From: Maricaulis sp048268525
GTDB lineage: Bacteria; Pseudomonadota; Alphaproteobacteria; Caulobacterales; Maricaulaceae
Length of the DNA stretch: 64,000 nucleotides
Assembly: GCF_048268525.1 (NCBI RefSeq)
Contig: NZ_JBLWVH010000017.1
Span: 9,595-73,594, forward strand
Direction: 5' to 3'
The position numbers and the translations under genes are program-made. The notes beneath the pieces were generated by a model. The model had not been told where the DNA came from. It did not search any database and saw nothing but the letters and a program-made list of their open reading frames with translations. Numbering within the stretch: the first letter of the stretch is position 1; every line of letters begins with the position of its first letter. Positions 1 through 9,635 of this stretch are shown here, one piece after another.

Positions 1-115
1 CCGGTAATCTTCTGAAACATGTGTTCACACTTGCCGCCCGAGCGGCCGCCCTCGCTTGACCGCAAGGGGGCGGGCCATATCGTCACGCGCAAAGAAACAA
101 GGGAGGTTTGGTCGA
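1..115. other. Upstream non-coding segment
   Basis: No gene is supported here. The segment ends in a GGGAGG ribosome binding site at 101-106 that serves the acyl-CoA synthetase gene. In-frame codons upstream of 116 lack such a site. Confidence 0.6.
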
Positions 116-1912
116 ATGGGCATGCTGGGCGCCATCGCGCGCGAGTTCAATTATGTGACGAGCATGCTCTCGGTGCTGAAGAAGATCGGCAAGGTCGGCT
201 CCGGCTCCGGTCTGCGTGTCCCGGATCATATCGAGACCACCGTCGACCGCTTTCCCGACCGCCCGATGGCCATCCTGGATGATGGCGAAATCAGCTATCG
301 CCAGTTTGACGCCTTCGCCAACAAAATCGCCAATTGGGCGCTGGAGCAGGGACTGAAACCCGGCGACTCTGTCGCCCTGTTCATGACCAATCGCTGGGAA
401 TATATCGCCGTCTGGTTCGGTCTGTCGAAGGTCGGCATCGTCACCTCGCTGATCAACAGCCAGCTGGCCGGGCAGTCGCTGGCCCACTGCCTGACCATTG
501 GCGAGACCCGCCACGCGATCGTCGAGGGCGCCCTCTCTGACGCCTATGACGCGGCACGGGCCTGCGGTGTCGGCGACATCCAGGCCTGGTCGTTCGACGG
601 TTCTTTCTCCGAAGCCAAAGGACTGGATGATGCCCTCGCCGGGATGAGTGATGTGCGGCCTGATCGCGCTGTACGCGCGGCGGTCGAGCCGGGTGATCCG
701 GTGTTGAAAATGTTCACCAGCGGCACGACCGGCCTGCCCAAGGCGGCGCTGATGACGCATGTGCGGGCGCTCTATTATCTCAACATTTTCGCGCTCATCG
801 CCAAGGCTGCGCCGGAAGATCGGATGATGATGGTGCTGCCGCTCTATCATGCCACCGGCGGCCTGTGCGGGGTCGGCTGCGCCCTGTCATTCGGCGGTGC
901 GCTGGTCATTCGTCCGCGCTTCTCCGCCTCCGCCTTCTGGCCCGATGTGCAGCGCTTCAAGGCAACCCTGTTCATGTATGTCGGTGAGCTGTGCCGCTTC
1001 CTGGTCAATTCGGACCCGGTGCCGGAAGAAGCGGGGCACACCATTCGCTGCGCCATCGGCAATGGCATGCGCCGGGATGTCTGGGATGCCTTCCAGGCCC
1101 GCTTCGACGTGCCGGACATTGTCGAATTTTATGGCTCGACCGAGGGCAATGTCGGCCTGGTGAACGCCTATAATCAGCCCGGCGCTGTCGGCCGGGTCCC
1201 GGGTTATCTCAAAAGCCGCTTCAATATCGATCTGGTGAAGTTCGATCTCGACAGCGAAATGCCGCTGCGCACCACTGAAGGGCGCTGTGTGCCGTGTGAA
1301 CCGGGCGAGGTTGGCGAGGCGATTGGCCGGATCGATCCGTCCGATGCGCGGTTCCGCTTTGACGGCTACGGTTCCGAGGAAGACACCGAGAAGAAGGTGC
1401 TGCGCGATGTCTACGAGCCGGGCGATGCCTGGTTCCGCACCGGTGATCTGATGTCACGCGACAAGTTGGGCTATTATTATTTCATCGACCGGGTCGGCGA
1501 CACTTTCCGCTGGAAGTCGGAGAATGTGGCCACCGGCGAGGTCGCCGAGGCCTTTTCCTTCAAGGGCATCGAGCAGGCCAATGTCTATGGCGTTGAGGTC
1601 AACGGCCATTCTGGCCGCGCTGGCATGGCGGCGCTGGTCACCGAAGCTGCCAAGGGCCTGGATCTGGAGGCGCTGCATGCGCATGTGCATGCGTCCTTGC
1701 CGGCCTTCGCCCGCCCGCTCTTCCTGCGTCTCCAGCAACAGACCGACACAACCGGCACCTTCAAGTTCCGCAAGGTCGATCTGGTCAAGGACGGGTTCGA
1801 TCCGACCAAGGTCGAGGATACCATCCTGCTCGATCACCCCGGCGAGGGGCGCTATGTGCCGATGACGCCGCAGCTGTACGAGGCGATCCAATCGGGTAGC
1901 CTGCGGGTATGA
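116..1912 (+). CDS. Long-chain acyl-CoA synthetase (FATP/FadD-type AMP-binding enzyme)
   Basis: The 598-residue protein should activate long or very-long-chain fatty acids to acyl-CoA through an acyl-adenylate. The AMP-binding P-loop FTSGTTGLPKAALMTH sits near residue 200. A second adenylation motif, WFRTGDLMSRD, lies near residue 440, followed by a motif GDTFRWKSENVATGEV typical of the fatty-acid transport protein (FATP) branch rather than E. coli FadD. ATG 116 is chosen because GGGAGG lies 9 bases upstream; an in-frame ATG at 56 has no such site. The stop overlaps the start of the DUF924 gene by four bases, so the two are probably translationally coupled. Substrate chain length cannot be read from sequence. 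Confidence 0.9.
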   Translation: MGMLGAIAREFNYVTSMLSVLKKIGKVGSGSGLRVPDHIETTVDRFPDRPMAILDDGEISYRQFDAFANKIANWALEQGLKPGDSVALFMTNRWEYIAVWFGLSKVGIVTSLINSQLAGQSLAHCLTIGETRHAIVEGALSDAYDAARACGVGDIQAWSFDGSFSEAKGLDDALAGMSDVRPDRAVRAAVEPGDPVLKMFTSGTTGLPKAALMTHVRALYYLNIFALIAKAAPEDRMMMVLPLYHATGGLCGVGCALSFGGALVIRPRFSASAFWPDVQRFKATLFMYVGELCRFLVNSDPVPEEAGHTIRCAIGNGMRRDVWDAFQARFDVPDIVEFYGSTEGNVGLVNAYNQPGAVGRVPGYLKSRFNIDLVKFDLDSEMPLRTTEGRCVPCEPGEVGEAIGRIDPSDARFRFDGYGSEEDTEKKVLRDVYEPGDAWFRTGDLMSRDKLGYYYFIDRVGDTFRWKSENVATGEVAEAFSFKGIEQANVYGVEVNGHSGRAGMAALVTEAAKGLDLEALHAHVHASLPAFARPLFLRLQQQTDTTGTFKFRKVDLVKDGFDPTKVEDTILLDHPGEGRYVPMTPQLYEAIQSGSLRV

Positions 1913-2490
1913 GTATTCACGACCCCACCATCGACGAAATCCTCGACTTCTGGTTCGAGGCCGCCGGCCCGGCCCGCTGGTACGCGTCCTCGCCGGCCTT
2001 CGACGCCCGCGTGCGGCGTCTGTTCGCCCGTCCCATTGAGGACCATGCGCGGCTGTGGTGGGAGAGCGAGCATCCGTGGGAAGACAGCGCCTTTGGCAGT
2101 TTCGCCCTGATCCTGATGTTCGACCAGTTCACCCGCAATGCCTGGCGGGGCTCCGGTCATGCCTTCGCGCATGACGAGATCGCCCGCAATGTTGCCTGGA
2201 ACATGCTTGAGCGCGGCTTCGACTGGGCCATTCCGGACGATCGCCGGGCCTTCGTCTACATGCCTTTCATGCATTCCGAGGAAATCGAGGACCAGGATCT
2301 GTGCGTCGCTCTCGCCGGAGAGCGGCTGTCGGGGAGCGGCACGCTCGATCATGCCATCAAGCATCGCGATGTGATCCGCCAGTTCGGTCGCTTTCCCTAC
2401 CGCAATGAGGCGCTCCAGCGGACCTCCACGCCGGCCGAAACGGCGTATCTGCAAGGCGGCGGATATGCACCGGGCCGCAAACGCGCCTGA
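1909..2490 (+). CDS. DUF924 family protein
   Basis: This 193-residue protein matches the DUF924 family, with the typical opening IDEILDFWFEAAGPARWY and a central FDQFTRNAWRGSGHAFAHD segment, then a FVYMPFMHSEEIEDQ segment. The family is all-helical and TPR-like; its biochemical role is not established. It starts at an ATGA overlap with the acyl-CoA synthetase stop, which argues for one transcript. No signal peptide or membrane segment is visible, so it should be cytoplasmic. Confidence 0.85.
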   Translation: MSIHDPTIDEILDFWFEAAGPARWYASSPAFDARVRRLFARPIEDHARLWWESEHPWEDSAFGSFALILMFDQFTRNAWRGSGHAFAHDEIARNVAWNMLERGFDWAIPDDRRAFVYMPFMHSEEIEDQDLCVALAGERLSGSGTLDHAIKHRDVIRQFGRFPYRNEALQRTSTPAETAYLQGGGYAPGRKRA

Positions 2491-2651
2491 TACTGCCCGG
2501 ACAGAACGACTCGGCAATTTCGACCGCAGGGCAGGGCGCGCCGATCTGTGGAAAACATAAATATTTGATTTATTTAAATTTAATCACGACTCCTTGTGGC
2601 CCGGGCCTTGCTCTTAACTGGGCAAGACACCCCTTCCGGCAGGAGCCCAGA
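2491..2651. other. Intergenic segment with an AT-rich stretch
   Basis: A strongly AT-rich run at about 2557-2585, which stands out in this GC-rich DNA, precedes the small unknown gene at 2652 and probably contains its promoter. No clean -35/-10 pair could be chosen. AGGAG at 2641-2645 is the ribosome binding site of that gene. Confidence 0.4.
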
Positions 2652-2876
2652 ATGACCCCGCATGTGCAAATCACCGCCCAAGACATCCACCAGATTGCCT
2701 GGACCATGGTCGATCTGCATGGGGCGCAGGCGATCGGCTATGCCGACGAAGCGGTGACCGATCTGGACGGTCAGGGTCTGCCCGAAAGCGCCGATGCCTG
2801 GCGCGCCCTGCGCTCGGTGATGGAAGACGCCCTGGCCGGTCGGCTGGATCGTGACGGCGCTGTTACCCTACACTGA
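2652..2876 (+). CDS. Small protein of unknown function (74 aa)
   Basis: The ATG at 2652 has AGGAG six bases upstream. The product is acidic, cytoplasmic-looking and probably helical, with a Trp-containing N-terminal half (QIAWTMVDLHGAQA) and a second half SADAWRALRSVMEDALAG. This pattern resembles small alphaproteobacterial DUF6961-like proteins, but that is an impression only. It stands alone between the DUF924 gene and the esterase, 55 bases before the latter. Confidence 0.6.
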   Translation: MTPHVQITAQDIHQIAWTMVDLHGAQAIGYADEAVTDLDGQGLPESADAWRALRSVMEDALAGRLDRDGAVTLH

Positions 2877-2931
2877 CCCTGGTCCAATCTGCCGCGTTTG
2901 CCTCCGCTCGCAGCCATGCTAACCCGACGGC

Positions 2932-3855
2932 ATGGATACGCCCGCCTGGCCTGAGGCCCTCACCAAATTCGGATTGCCGGACCCGCTTGAGCCGGCCCGT
3001 GCCGCGCCGCGCATGCGCGAGACCCTGAGCAACGCCGCGCCGCACATGGATGTGCGCCCGCCGGAAGTTGCCGAGGTCCGTGATCTTTCTGTCCCAGGAG
3101 CCGAGGGTGACATTCCGGCGCGGCTCTATCGTCCCAATGGTGTTGAGGCGGACGGTCCCTGTACCTTCTTCATGCATGGCGGTGGCTATGTGATCGGTGA
3201 TCTGGAGAGCCATGACCGGCTGTGCCGTCGCCTGGCCGCCCATTCGGGCGCGCGTGTATTGGCGGTCGATTATCGCCTCGCACCGGAACACCCCTGGCCC
3301 GCCGGGGTTGAAGACTGTCTGGCGGCTTTTGACTGGCTGACCGAAGGCGGCGCCGCCGAGATCGGCGCCCTGCCGGACCGCATCGCCGTAGCAGGCGACT
3401 CGGCAGGAGGTGGCCTGGCAGCAATCCTGGCCCAATCTCGGCGTGACCAGATCTGTTTCCAGCTCCTGATCTATCCGCTCCTGCAACTGGTTGAACGACG
3501 CAAGGCCAAGCCGAAACTGCTCGAGGGCCATCTCCTGTCCAGTTTCACGCTGGACCAGATCGTCAGGGCCTATCTGAGCACTCCGGACCAGGCCAACGAG
3601 CTGACCGTCTCGCCGCTGCTCAACAATGATCTGGCCGGCCTGCCGCCGGCTCATATCGTGGCCGCCGAGCTCGACCCGCTGCTGGACGAGGGACAGGCCT
3701 ATCGCGACCGGTTGGCTGCGGCGGGCATCCCCGTCAGCTACGCCATCGGCAAGACCCTGCCACACGGCTATTTCAATCTGACCGCGGTTCTTCCGGGCGC
3801 CAAGGCGATCATCGACGAGACCGCAGTCATTCTCGGCGACGGGCTGCGCGGTTGA
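2932..3855 (+). CDS. Alpha/beta hydrolase, hormone-sensitive-lipase family esterase
   Basis: The 307-residue protein carries the oxyanion motif HGGGYVIGD starting at His82, the nucleophile motif GDSAGGG with Ser157, an acidic residue near Asp248 (AELDPLLDEG) and a catalytic His near 278 (LPHGYFNL). This order is that of the bacterial hormone-sensitive-lipase (HSL, family IV) esterases, which hydrolyse short acyl esters. There is no signal peptide, so it is cytoplasmic. The start ATG has no strong Shine-Dalgarno sequence. The next gene, selO, begins 38 bases after its stop. The natural substrate is unknown. Confidence 0.88.
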   Translation: MDTPAWPEALTKFGLPDPLEPARAAPRMRETLSNAAPHMDVRPPEVAEVRDLSVPGAEGDIPARLYRPNGVEADGPCTFFMHGGGYVIGDLESHDRLCRRLAAHSGARVLAVDYRLAPEHPWPAGVEDCLAAFDWLTEGGAAEIGALPDRIAVAGDSAGGGLAAILAQSRRDQICFQLLIYPLLQLVERRKAKPKLLEGHLLSSFTLDQIVRAYLSTPDQANELTVSPLLNNDLAGLPPAHIVAAELDPLLDEGQAYRDRLAAAGIPVSYAIGKTLPHGYFNLTAVLPGAKAIIDETAVILGDGLRG

Positions 3856-3893
3856 GGTTTGCAATCGGCCGCGGGCGCGCTTAGCTGCCAGTT

Positions 3894-5330
3894 ATGAGCT
3901 TTTCTTCCGCCTACCGCCCCGACCCGGCCTTCTCGAAACTCGGCGACGAGTTTTCCGACCCGGTCGAACCGGCAGACTTCCCCGCCGCCATCGAGCGCTT
4001 CTGGAATGATCGCTGGGACGGCGCCATCGGTCTGGACGGTCTCAATCCGGCCGAGCGCGAAGCTCACTTCCAGCGCTTCGAGCCCCTGCCGGACAATCAG
4101 CCCCGGCCGCGCGCCATGCGTTATCATGGTCATCAGTTCCGTACCTATAATCCGGACCTGGGCGATGGTCGCGGCTTCCTCCATGCGCAAGTGCGCGATG
4201 ATGCCGGGCGACTGCTCGACCTCGCGACCAAAGGGTCCGGCCAGACGCCCTGGTCGCGCGGCGGCGATGGTCGCCTGACCCTGAAGGGCGCGGTCCGCGA
4301 AGTGCTGGCGGCGGAAATGCTGGAAGCGCTGGGTGTGCAGACGTCCAAGGCGTTCTGCGTGTTCGAGACCGGTGAACAGCTGGCCCGCAATGACGAACCC
4401 TCGCCAACCCGGTCGGCCGTGCTGACCCGTCTCGGGCACTCGCATCTGCGCATCGGTACCTTCCAGCGCCATGCGACCGAGGGGGCCGCTGACCGCATCG
4501 ATGCCCTGATCGGACACGCCATCGAGCACTATTACCCGCAGCTCGCTGGCGAGGCCGACGCGCCGGCGGCGCTGCTGTCAGCCGTCGTCGAGGCCAATGC
4601 CAGGCTGGCCGCCAGCTGGATGGCGGCGGGTTTCGTGCACGGTGTTCTCAATACCGACAATATCAATCTGACCGGTGAGAGTTTCGACTACGGGCCGTGG
4701 CGCTTCCTGCCCCATTACGAGCCCGGCTTCACCGCCGCCTATTTCGACGAGCAGGGCTTGTATTGTTTCGCCCGCCAGCCGGAAGCGGTGTTCTGGGCGC
4801 TGCAGCAGCTGGCCAATGCGCTGGCTCTGGTCGGTGAGCGTTCGACCCTCGAGGCCGCGCTCAACGCCTATCCCGAACTCTATCGAACCGCCTTGCTGGA
4901 TGCCTTCCTGGCCCGCTTCGGGCTGGTCTCGGCCGGCGAGGCCGCGGATGAAGTGCTGGTCCGCAGCTTCCTGGCTTTCATGGAAGCGTCGAAACTGGTC
5001 TGGGAAGCACCTTTGCACGACTGGTTCTGTGGCGAGGCGTCGGCTGACCGCGCCCTGTCCGGCCCGCGCGCCGACGCCTATGCCGGACCTGAATTCGACG
5101 CCTGGCGCAATGCCTTTGCCGGACGCGAGCCGGTCCGTGCGGACCGGTTGTCCCACTCTGTGTTCAAGCAAGCGGAGCCGGTGACAATGGTGATCGATGA
5201 GGTTGAAACCGCCTGGGCCGCCATCGCCGATCAGGACGACTGGTCACGCTTCAACGCGTTGATCAGGTCCGTCCGGCAGGCCGGAAAGGGCTTTGATCTG
5301 GGCCACAAGCGCGTAGGGTTCCGGCCATGA
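3894..5330 (+). CDS. selO: SelO/YdiU-family protein adenylyltransferase (UPF0061)
   Basis: The 478 residues match the family length. SelO is a pseudokinase-fold enzyme that transfers AMP from ATP to protein Ser, Thr or Tyr, linked to redox stress. Family hallmarks are visible: MRYHGHQFRTYNPDLGDGR, the glycine-rich TKGSGQTPWSRGGDGR loop, a THLR-like SHLRIGTFQ segment, and the catalytic VHGVLNTDNINLTGESFDYG block with the metal-binding Asn and Asp. The C terminus KRVGFRP has no cysteine, so the terminal Cys/selenocysteine motif of many homologues is absent. The stop overlaps the pgeF start by four bases. Confidence 0.92.
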   Translation: MSFSSAYRPDPAFSKLGDEFSDPVEPADFPAAIERFWNDRWDGAIGLDGLNPAEREAHFQRFEPLPDNQPRPRAMRYHGHQFRTYNPDLGDGRGFLHAQVRDDAGRLLDLATKGSGQTPWSRGGDGRLTLKGAVREVLAAEMLEALGVQTSKAFCVFETGEQLARNDEPSPTRSAVLTRLGHSHLRIGTFQRHATEGAADRIDALIGHAIEHYYPQLAGEADAPAALLSAVVEANARLAASWMAAGFVHGVLNTDNINLTGESFDYGPWRFLPHYEPGFTAAYFDEQGLYCFARQPEAVFWALQQLANALALVGERSTLEAALNAYPELYRTALLDAFLARFGLVSAGEAADEVLVRSFLAFMEASKLVWEAPLHDWFCGEASADRALSGPRADAYAGPEFDAWRNAFAGREPVRADRLSHSVFKQAEPVTMVIDEVETAWAAIADQDDWSRFNALIRSVRQAGKGFDLGHKRVGFRP

Positions 5331-6118
5331 CACTCGACCTTATCCGGGCGGAGACGCTCGACCACCCCGATCTCGTTCACGCCTTCACCACCCGCACCGG
5401 CGGTGTCAGTGAGGGGGTGTATACCTCGCTCAACCTGACCCGCTCGCGCGGGGACCAGGCTGCGTATGTCGCCGAAAACAGGATCCGGGTCCGGCAGGCG
5501 CTGGGCGTGGACGCGCTGGTGTTTGCCAACCAGGTTCACGGCCGCGCGGTGCTGCGGGTCGACGGACCACCCAAGGGCGATCAGCCGGCCGGGGAGGGGG
5601 ATGCCCTGATCACGGATCAGCCGGGGCTGGGTTTGGCCTGCCAGACCGCCGACTGCACCCCGATCCTGTTGTTTGACCCTGTGCGCCGGGCGATTGGTGC
5701 GATCCATTCGGGCTGGCGCGGAACGGTGCAGGATATTGTCGGGGCCACGGTGGAAGCCATGGTCGACGCCTATGGCTGCCAACCGGCTGACCTGCGCGCT
5801 GCCATCGGGCCCTCGATATCGGCGGTCAATTACCGGGTCGGTCCGGAAGTGGTCGCGGCGTTTGAAGATGTGTTCGAGGTGACCGGCGGCATCCTCTCAC
5901 CGAAAGACCCCGAAGGCGGGGCTCATCTGGATGTCGGCGAGGCTTGCCGCCGGCAATTGATCATGGCCGGGATCGAGGCGGACGCGATCTGGCGTTCTGA
6001 CGTGTGCACCTATGCGGCCGAAGCGCGCTTGTTCTCGGCCCGCCGGTCGTATCATCAGGGCCAGAGCGGGTTGTTTGGCGGCCAGGCGGGCATTATCGCG
6101 CTGGCGCACACGGGCTGA
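5327..6118 (+). CDS. pgeF: Peptidoglycan editing factor PgeF (YfiH family)
   Basis: This 263-residue laccase-domain (DUF152) protein removes wrongly incorporated L-Ser from peptidoglycan precursors; older annotation calls it polyphenol oxidase. The zinc/copper-site residues are visible in ANQVHGRAVLRVD, CQTADCTPILLFDP and IHSGWRGT. No signal peptide is present, as expected for a cytoplasmic editor. It starts within the selO stop codon (ATGA), implying coupled translation. Confidence 0.9.
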   Translation: MTLDLIRAETLDHPDLVHAFTTRTGGVSEGVYTSLNLTRSRGDQAAYVAENRIRVRQALGVDALVFANQVHGRAVLRVDGPPKGDQPAGEGDALITDQPGLGLACQTADCTPILLFDPVRRAIGAIHSGWRGTVQDIVGATVEAMVDAYGCQPADLRAAIGPSISAVNYRVGPEVVAAFEDVFEVTGGILSPKDPEGGAHLDVGEACRRQLIMAGIEADAIWRSDVCTYAAEARLFSARRSYHQGQSGLFGGQAGIIALAHTG

Positions 6119-6191
6119 TCGACAATCGCCCCTTGGTTTTCTGCCCGACTGCCTTAAGTTTCCGTACCCAAGCATCGAAACGGAGCCATTC

Positions 6192-7238
6192 ATGCCGCAG
6201 TCCCTCGGTTATGCCGCCCAGTCCGCCGACGCCGATCTAGCGCCGTTTTCCTTCGACCGGCGTGAGCCGGGGCCGGACGAGGTCCTGATCGAGATCACCC
6301 ATTGCGGGGTCTGCCATTCCGATCTCCACCAGGCGCGCAATGACTGGAAGAACACGGCTTACCCATGTGTTCCCGGGCACGAGATCATTGGTACGGTTGC
6401 CGCCGTGGGCGCCTCGGTCACGCGCTTCAAGGCTGGCGACACAGTGGGCGTCGGGTGTCTTGTCGACAGTTGCGGTACATGCGCCCATTGCGATGAAGGG
6501 CTTGAGCAGTATTGCGATACCGGAGCGACGGGGACGTATAACGGACGCCTGCCGGATGGCAGCCATACCTATGGCGGTTATTCCCAGAAGATCACCGTCA
6601 AGGAGAGCTTCGTCCTGCGCATTCCGGACACGCTGGACCGTGCCGGTGCCGCGCCGCTCCTGTGCGCCGGGATCACCACCTACTCCCCGCTGCGGCACTG
6701 GAAGGTCGGGCCGGGCCAGCGCGTCGGTGTCGTCGGCCTGGGCGGGCTGGGCCACATGGCGGTCAAGCTGGCCAAGGCCATGGGCGCCGAGGTGGTGTTG
6801 TTCACCACCTCGCCGGGCAAGGTCGAGGACGCCAAACGCCTCGGTGCTTCCGAGGTGGTGATCTCCAAGGATCGCGAGCAGATGAAGGCGCAGCGCCTGT
6901 CGCTCGACTTCATCCTCAACACGGTTGCCGCCTCGCACAATCTCAACCCCTATCTGGACTGCCTGAAGGTCAATGGTTCGCTGGTGCTGGTCGGCGTGCC
7001 TGAAGAGGCTCACCCCTCACCCTCGGTCGGCCGCCTGCTGGCCAAGCGCCGCTCGATCGCCGGCTCGGCCATTGGCGGCATCGCCGAGACCCAGGAAATG
7101 CTCGATTTCTGCGCCAAGCATGGCATTCATTCCGACATCGAGATGATCGCCATGGCCGACATCAACGAGGCCTATGAGCGGATGCTGAAAAGCGACGTCA
7201 AATACCGCTTCGTCATCGACATGGCGACGCTGACCTGA
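6192..7238 (+). CDS. Zinc-dependent NAD(P) alcohol dehydrogenase (cinnamyl-alcohol-dehydrogenase/YahK type)
   Basis: The 348-residue protein has the catalytic zinc motif CGVCHSDLHQARNDW and GHEIIGTV, the structural zinc cluster CGTCAHCDEGLEQYC, and the Rossmann dinucleotide loop VVGLGGLGHMAVKLAKAMG. The family (YahK/AdhC) reduces a wide range of aldehydes, mostly with NADPH. ATG 6192 follows CGGAG and places the initiator just before the conserved N terminus; upstream in-frame codons overlap pgeF and give an unlike extension. It lies 73 bases after pgeF. Physiological substrate unknown. Confidence 0.92.
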   Translation: MPQSLGYAAQSADADLAPFSFDRREPGPDEVLIEITHCGVCHSDLHQARNDWKNTAYPCVPGHEIIGTVAAVGASVTRFKAGDTVGVGCLVDSCGTCAHCDEGLEQYCDTGATGTYNGRLPDGSHTYGGYSQKITVKESFVLRIPDTLDRAGAAPLLCAGITTYSPLRHWKVGPGQRVGVVGLGGLGHMAVKLAKAMGAEVVLFTTSPGKVEDAKRLGASEVVISKDREQMKAQRLSLDFILNTVAASHNLNPYLDCLKVNGSLVLVGVPEEAHPSPSVGRLLAKRRSIAGSAIGGIAETQEMLDFCAKHGIHSDIEMIAMADINEAYERMLKSDVKYRFVIDMATLT

Positions 7239-7251
7239 CAGCGGCCATCCC

Positions 7252-7695
7252 TCACGGCTGGCCGGGGAGCGTTGCGGCGCTGAACCAGAACTCCTCGATC
7301 GCCTCGACCAAGCCACGCATGCGTCCGAACTCGTCGGGCTTGGTAATATAACCATTGGCATGTCGGTCATAACTGTCGGCGATATCCTGATCTGCGCGCG
7401 AGCTTGACAGGATGATGACCGGTATGCGCCGCAGATCTGGCGCCGTCTTGAGCTGTTCGAGAACCTGTTTGCCGTCCAATTTCGGCAGGTTCAGATCCAA
7501 GAGCACAATGTCTGGCGTCGGCTTGTCCTCAAACCCGTCCCGTCTGAACAGGAAATTCAGCGCCGCCTCCCCATCCACCACGACGTGAAGGCGTGCCTTG
7601 AAAGCGCTGTCCTCGAATGCCATCCGGGTCAGGAAGGCGTCGCTCTCATTGTCCTCGACATGAAGAATTTCGATATCGCGTGTCTGTCCCGTCAT
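7252..7695 (-). CDS. Single-domain response regulator (Rcp1-like)
   Basis: The 147-residue protein is a receiver domain with no output domain. It shows the acidic pair Glu14/Asp15 (HVEDNESDAFLTR), the phosphoacceptor Asp67 in DIVLLDLNLPKLDG, and the conserved Lys in YITKPDEF. The layout is that of the Rcp1 class paired with phytochrome-like or PAS histidine kinases, in which the receiver is a phosphorelay partner or acts through protein contacts. The start ATG overlaps the kinase stop by four bases (ATGA). Confidence 0.92.
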   Translation of the reverse strand: MTGQTRDIEILHVEDNESDAFLTRMAFEDSAFKARLHVVVDGEAALNFLFRRDGFEDKPTPDIVLLDLNLPKLDGKQVLEQLKTAPDLRRIPVIILSSSRADQDIADSYDRHANGYITKPDEFGRMRGLVEAIEEFWFSAATLPGQP

Positions 7696-9467
7696 GCATC
7701 CGCTCCCTTGGCGCCAATGGCCTGCTGTGATGGGGTGTCGACTGCCTGGTCTGAGAGGTCGGGCCAATAGACATAGAAGCGGCTGCCCTTGCCCAGGTCC
7801 GACTCGGCCCAGATCCGGCCTCCGGCGCTCGTGACAATCTTGCGGCAAATCGCCAACCCCATCCCGGTTCCCGAATATTCTGCCGCTGAATGCAGGCGTT
7901 TGAACGGTTCGAATATCTGTTCGCAATACTCCGGCTTCATGCCGATACCATTGTCGGACACCGTGAATAGCCAGCCCGCCTCGAAGGGGGAGGCGGAAAT
8001 CTGGATCCGAGGTGGTCCCGATGCGCCGGAGTATTTCAGTGCATTGGCGATCAGGTTCTGAAACACCCGGGAAAAACGGGTCGGGTTTGCGCGCATCGTT
8101 TCTGGCAAGTGAATGACGGCAAACGCGGCCTTCGTTCGGTCGGCCTCCTCGGCGAGATTCTGGCGCGCCAGGTCAATCATGTCGCTCGGCAGAAAGGTTT
8201 CAACCTGGCCCAGGTCATCGCTGGCGCGCGAAAACGAGATCAGATCATCCAGCAGGGCCTGCATGCGGTTGGCCGAATTGGCGCAAACGTCCAGCGCCCG
8301 GCGTCCGTCCGCATCAACCTTGTCGGCATAGCGCCGATGCAGCATTTGCGAGAAATTGGCGATCATCCGCAAGGGTTCGCGCAAATCGTGCGAGGCGGCG
8401 AATGAGAAGCGTTCAAGCTCGGAATTACTCTCTTCGAGGCGGGCAATGAAGGCCTCACGCTCGGCTTCGGCGCGCTTGCGGTCGGACAGGTCGCGAGCTG
8501 TTGCCACAAAGACGTGCTCGTCCCCCTCTCGGTATTCGGTCACGGCGAGTTCGATCGGGATGGCATGACCGTCGGCATGCCGCCCATCAACTTCGCGGAC
8601 TTTTCCGACGATTTCACTCGATCCTGTCTCGATGTAGTGCCGGATGTAGTAGTCGTGCTTGCGGCTGTGCTCGAGCGGCGTGAGGAGGCGGATATTTTCA
8701 CCGACCAGCTTGGCCGGATCGTGCCCGAAGACGGTCAGGCAGGCCGGGTTCGCTTCCAGGATGATGCCGGCAGCATTGGTGGTCACGACCGCATCGACGG
8801 CGCTCTGGGTTACCGCGCGAAGCCGCATTTCACTTTGCCGACGAGCCAGTTCGCGCTCACGCTCCTCGGTGATGTCCTCGATTGATCCCGCCAGCCGGAT
8901 CGCTTCCTGCGGCCCGGTCCACAGGGCCTGACCGGTGACATGGCACCAAACGTGGTGCCCCTTGTTGTGCATCAACCTGATATCGCGAAAAAAGGGCACG
9001 CCCTGGTCGATATGGCTCCGGATGGCCTCCTGCAGTGGCTCGGCATCATCCGGGTGAACGCGTGAAAAAAAGCCGCTGGAACCTTCGATCGACTGACCTG
9101 CCTGGATTCCCAAAATCTGCTTGGCGTTGGGCGAGAGAAACAATGTGTCTTCGCCAATATCCCAATCCCATACGCCGATGGCCATGCCGCGCACAACCAG
9201 GTCGTAGCGTTGCTCCGAGAGCTGGCGGACGGCGTTGGCGCGGCGCAGGAGCAAGGATTGTCGGCGGACCATTTGAATGGCCAGCACGAGACCGGCGATG
9301 AGCAGGCTCAACGCCGCCGAGACGCCGGTTTCAATCAGATTGGCGCCGCCCGGTGCCAAGCTGATAAGCAAGGCCTCGGACATGATGAACACAACAACAA
9401 GGCTGGCTATGGCGGGCGAGTACAGCCCGGCCGGAGTTCTCGGGTCGAGGGTCGCGCTCGTTGGCAT
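7692..9467 (-). CDS. Membrane-anchored PAS-PAS sensor histidine kinase
   Basis: The 591-residue protein has two N-terminal hydrophobic segments (around residues 15-33 and 43-62). A PAS_3-type domain follows (GVWDWDIGEDTLFLSPNAK), then a second PAS domain (AVDAVVTTNAAGIILEANP), a HisKA dimerisation helix with the phosphoacceptor His in FAASHDLREPLR, and an HATPase domain with N box FQNLIANALKYSG and G boxes DNGIGMK and GTGMGLAICRK. It should sense an unknown cue and phosphorylate the co-encoded receiver. ATG 9467 is chosen because the residues upstream show no domain character and would run towards the tRNA gene; a GGAG lies very close to this ATG, so a nearby start is possible. Confidence 0.9.
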   Translation of the reverse strand: MPTSATLDPRTPAGLYSPAIASLVVVFIMSEALLISLAPGGANLIETGVSAALSLLIAGLVLAIQMVRRQSLLLRRANAVRQLSEQRYDLVVRGMAIGVWDWDIGEDTLFLSPNAKQILGIQAGQSIEGSSGFFSRVHPDDAEPLQEAIRSHIDQGVPFFRDIRLMHNKGHHVWCHVTGQALWTGPQEAIRLAGSIEDITEERERELARRQSEMRLRAVTQSAVDAVVTTNAAGIILEANPACLTVFGHDPAKLVGENIRLLTPLEHSRKHDYYIRHYIETGSSEIVGKVREVDGRHADGHAIPIELAVTEYREGDEHVFVATARDLSDRKRAEAEREAFIARLEESNSELERFSFAASHDLREPLRMIANFSQMLHRRYADKVDADGRRALDVCANSANRMQALLDDLISFSRASDDLGQVETFLPSDMIDLARQNLAEEADRTKAAFAVIHLPETMRANPTRFSRVFQNLIANALKYSGASGPPRIQISASPFEAGWLFTVSDNGIGMKPEYCEQIFEPFKRLHSAAEYSGTGMGLAICRKIVTSAGGRIWAESDLGKGSRFYVYWPDLSDQAVDTPSQQAIGAKGADA

Positions 9468-9635
9468 TCTCCGTTGCCTTTCCTGAGTGAGAATCCGATT
9501 GGACACCGACCCATACCGTGCAGTCAAGACATTGTATGGTTTAAGGTTGTTGGGTGCTTCGCGCATTGGCACGCAGGCCGGAGCGGGCCCTCCAGGCGGA
9601 AAGGCCAGCGCATGCGGTGCACAAACCAACGAAGC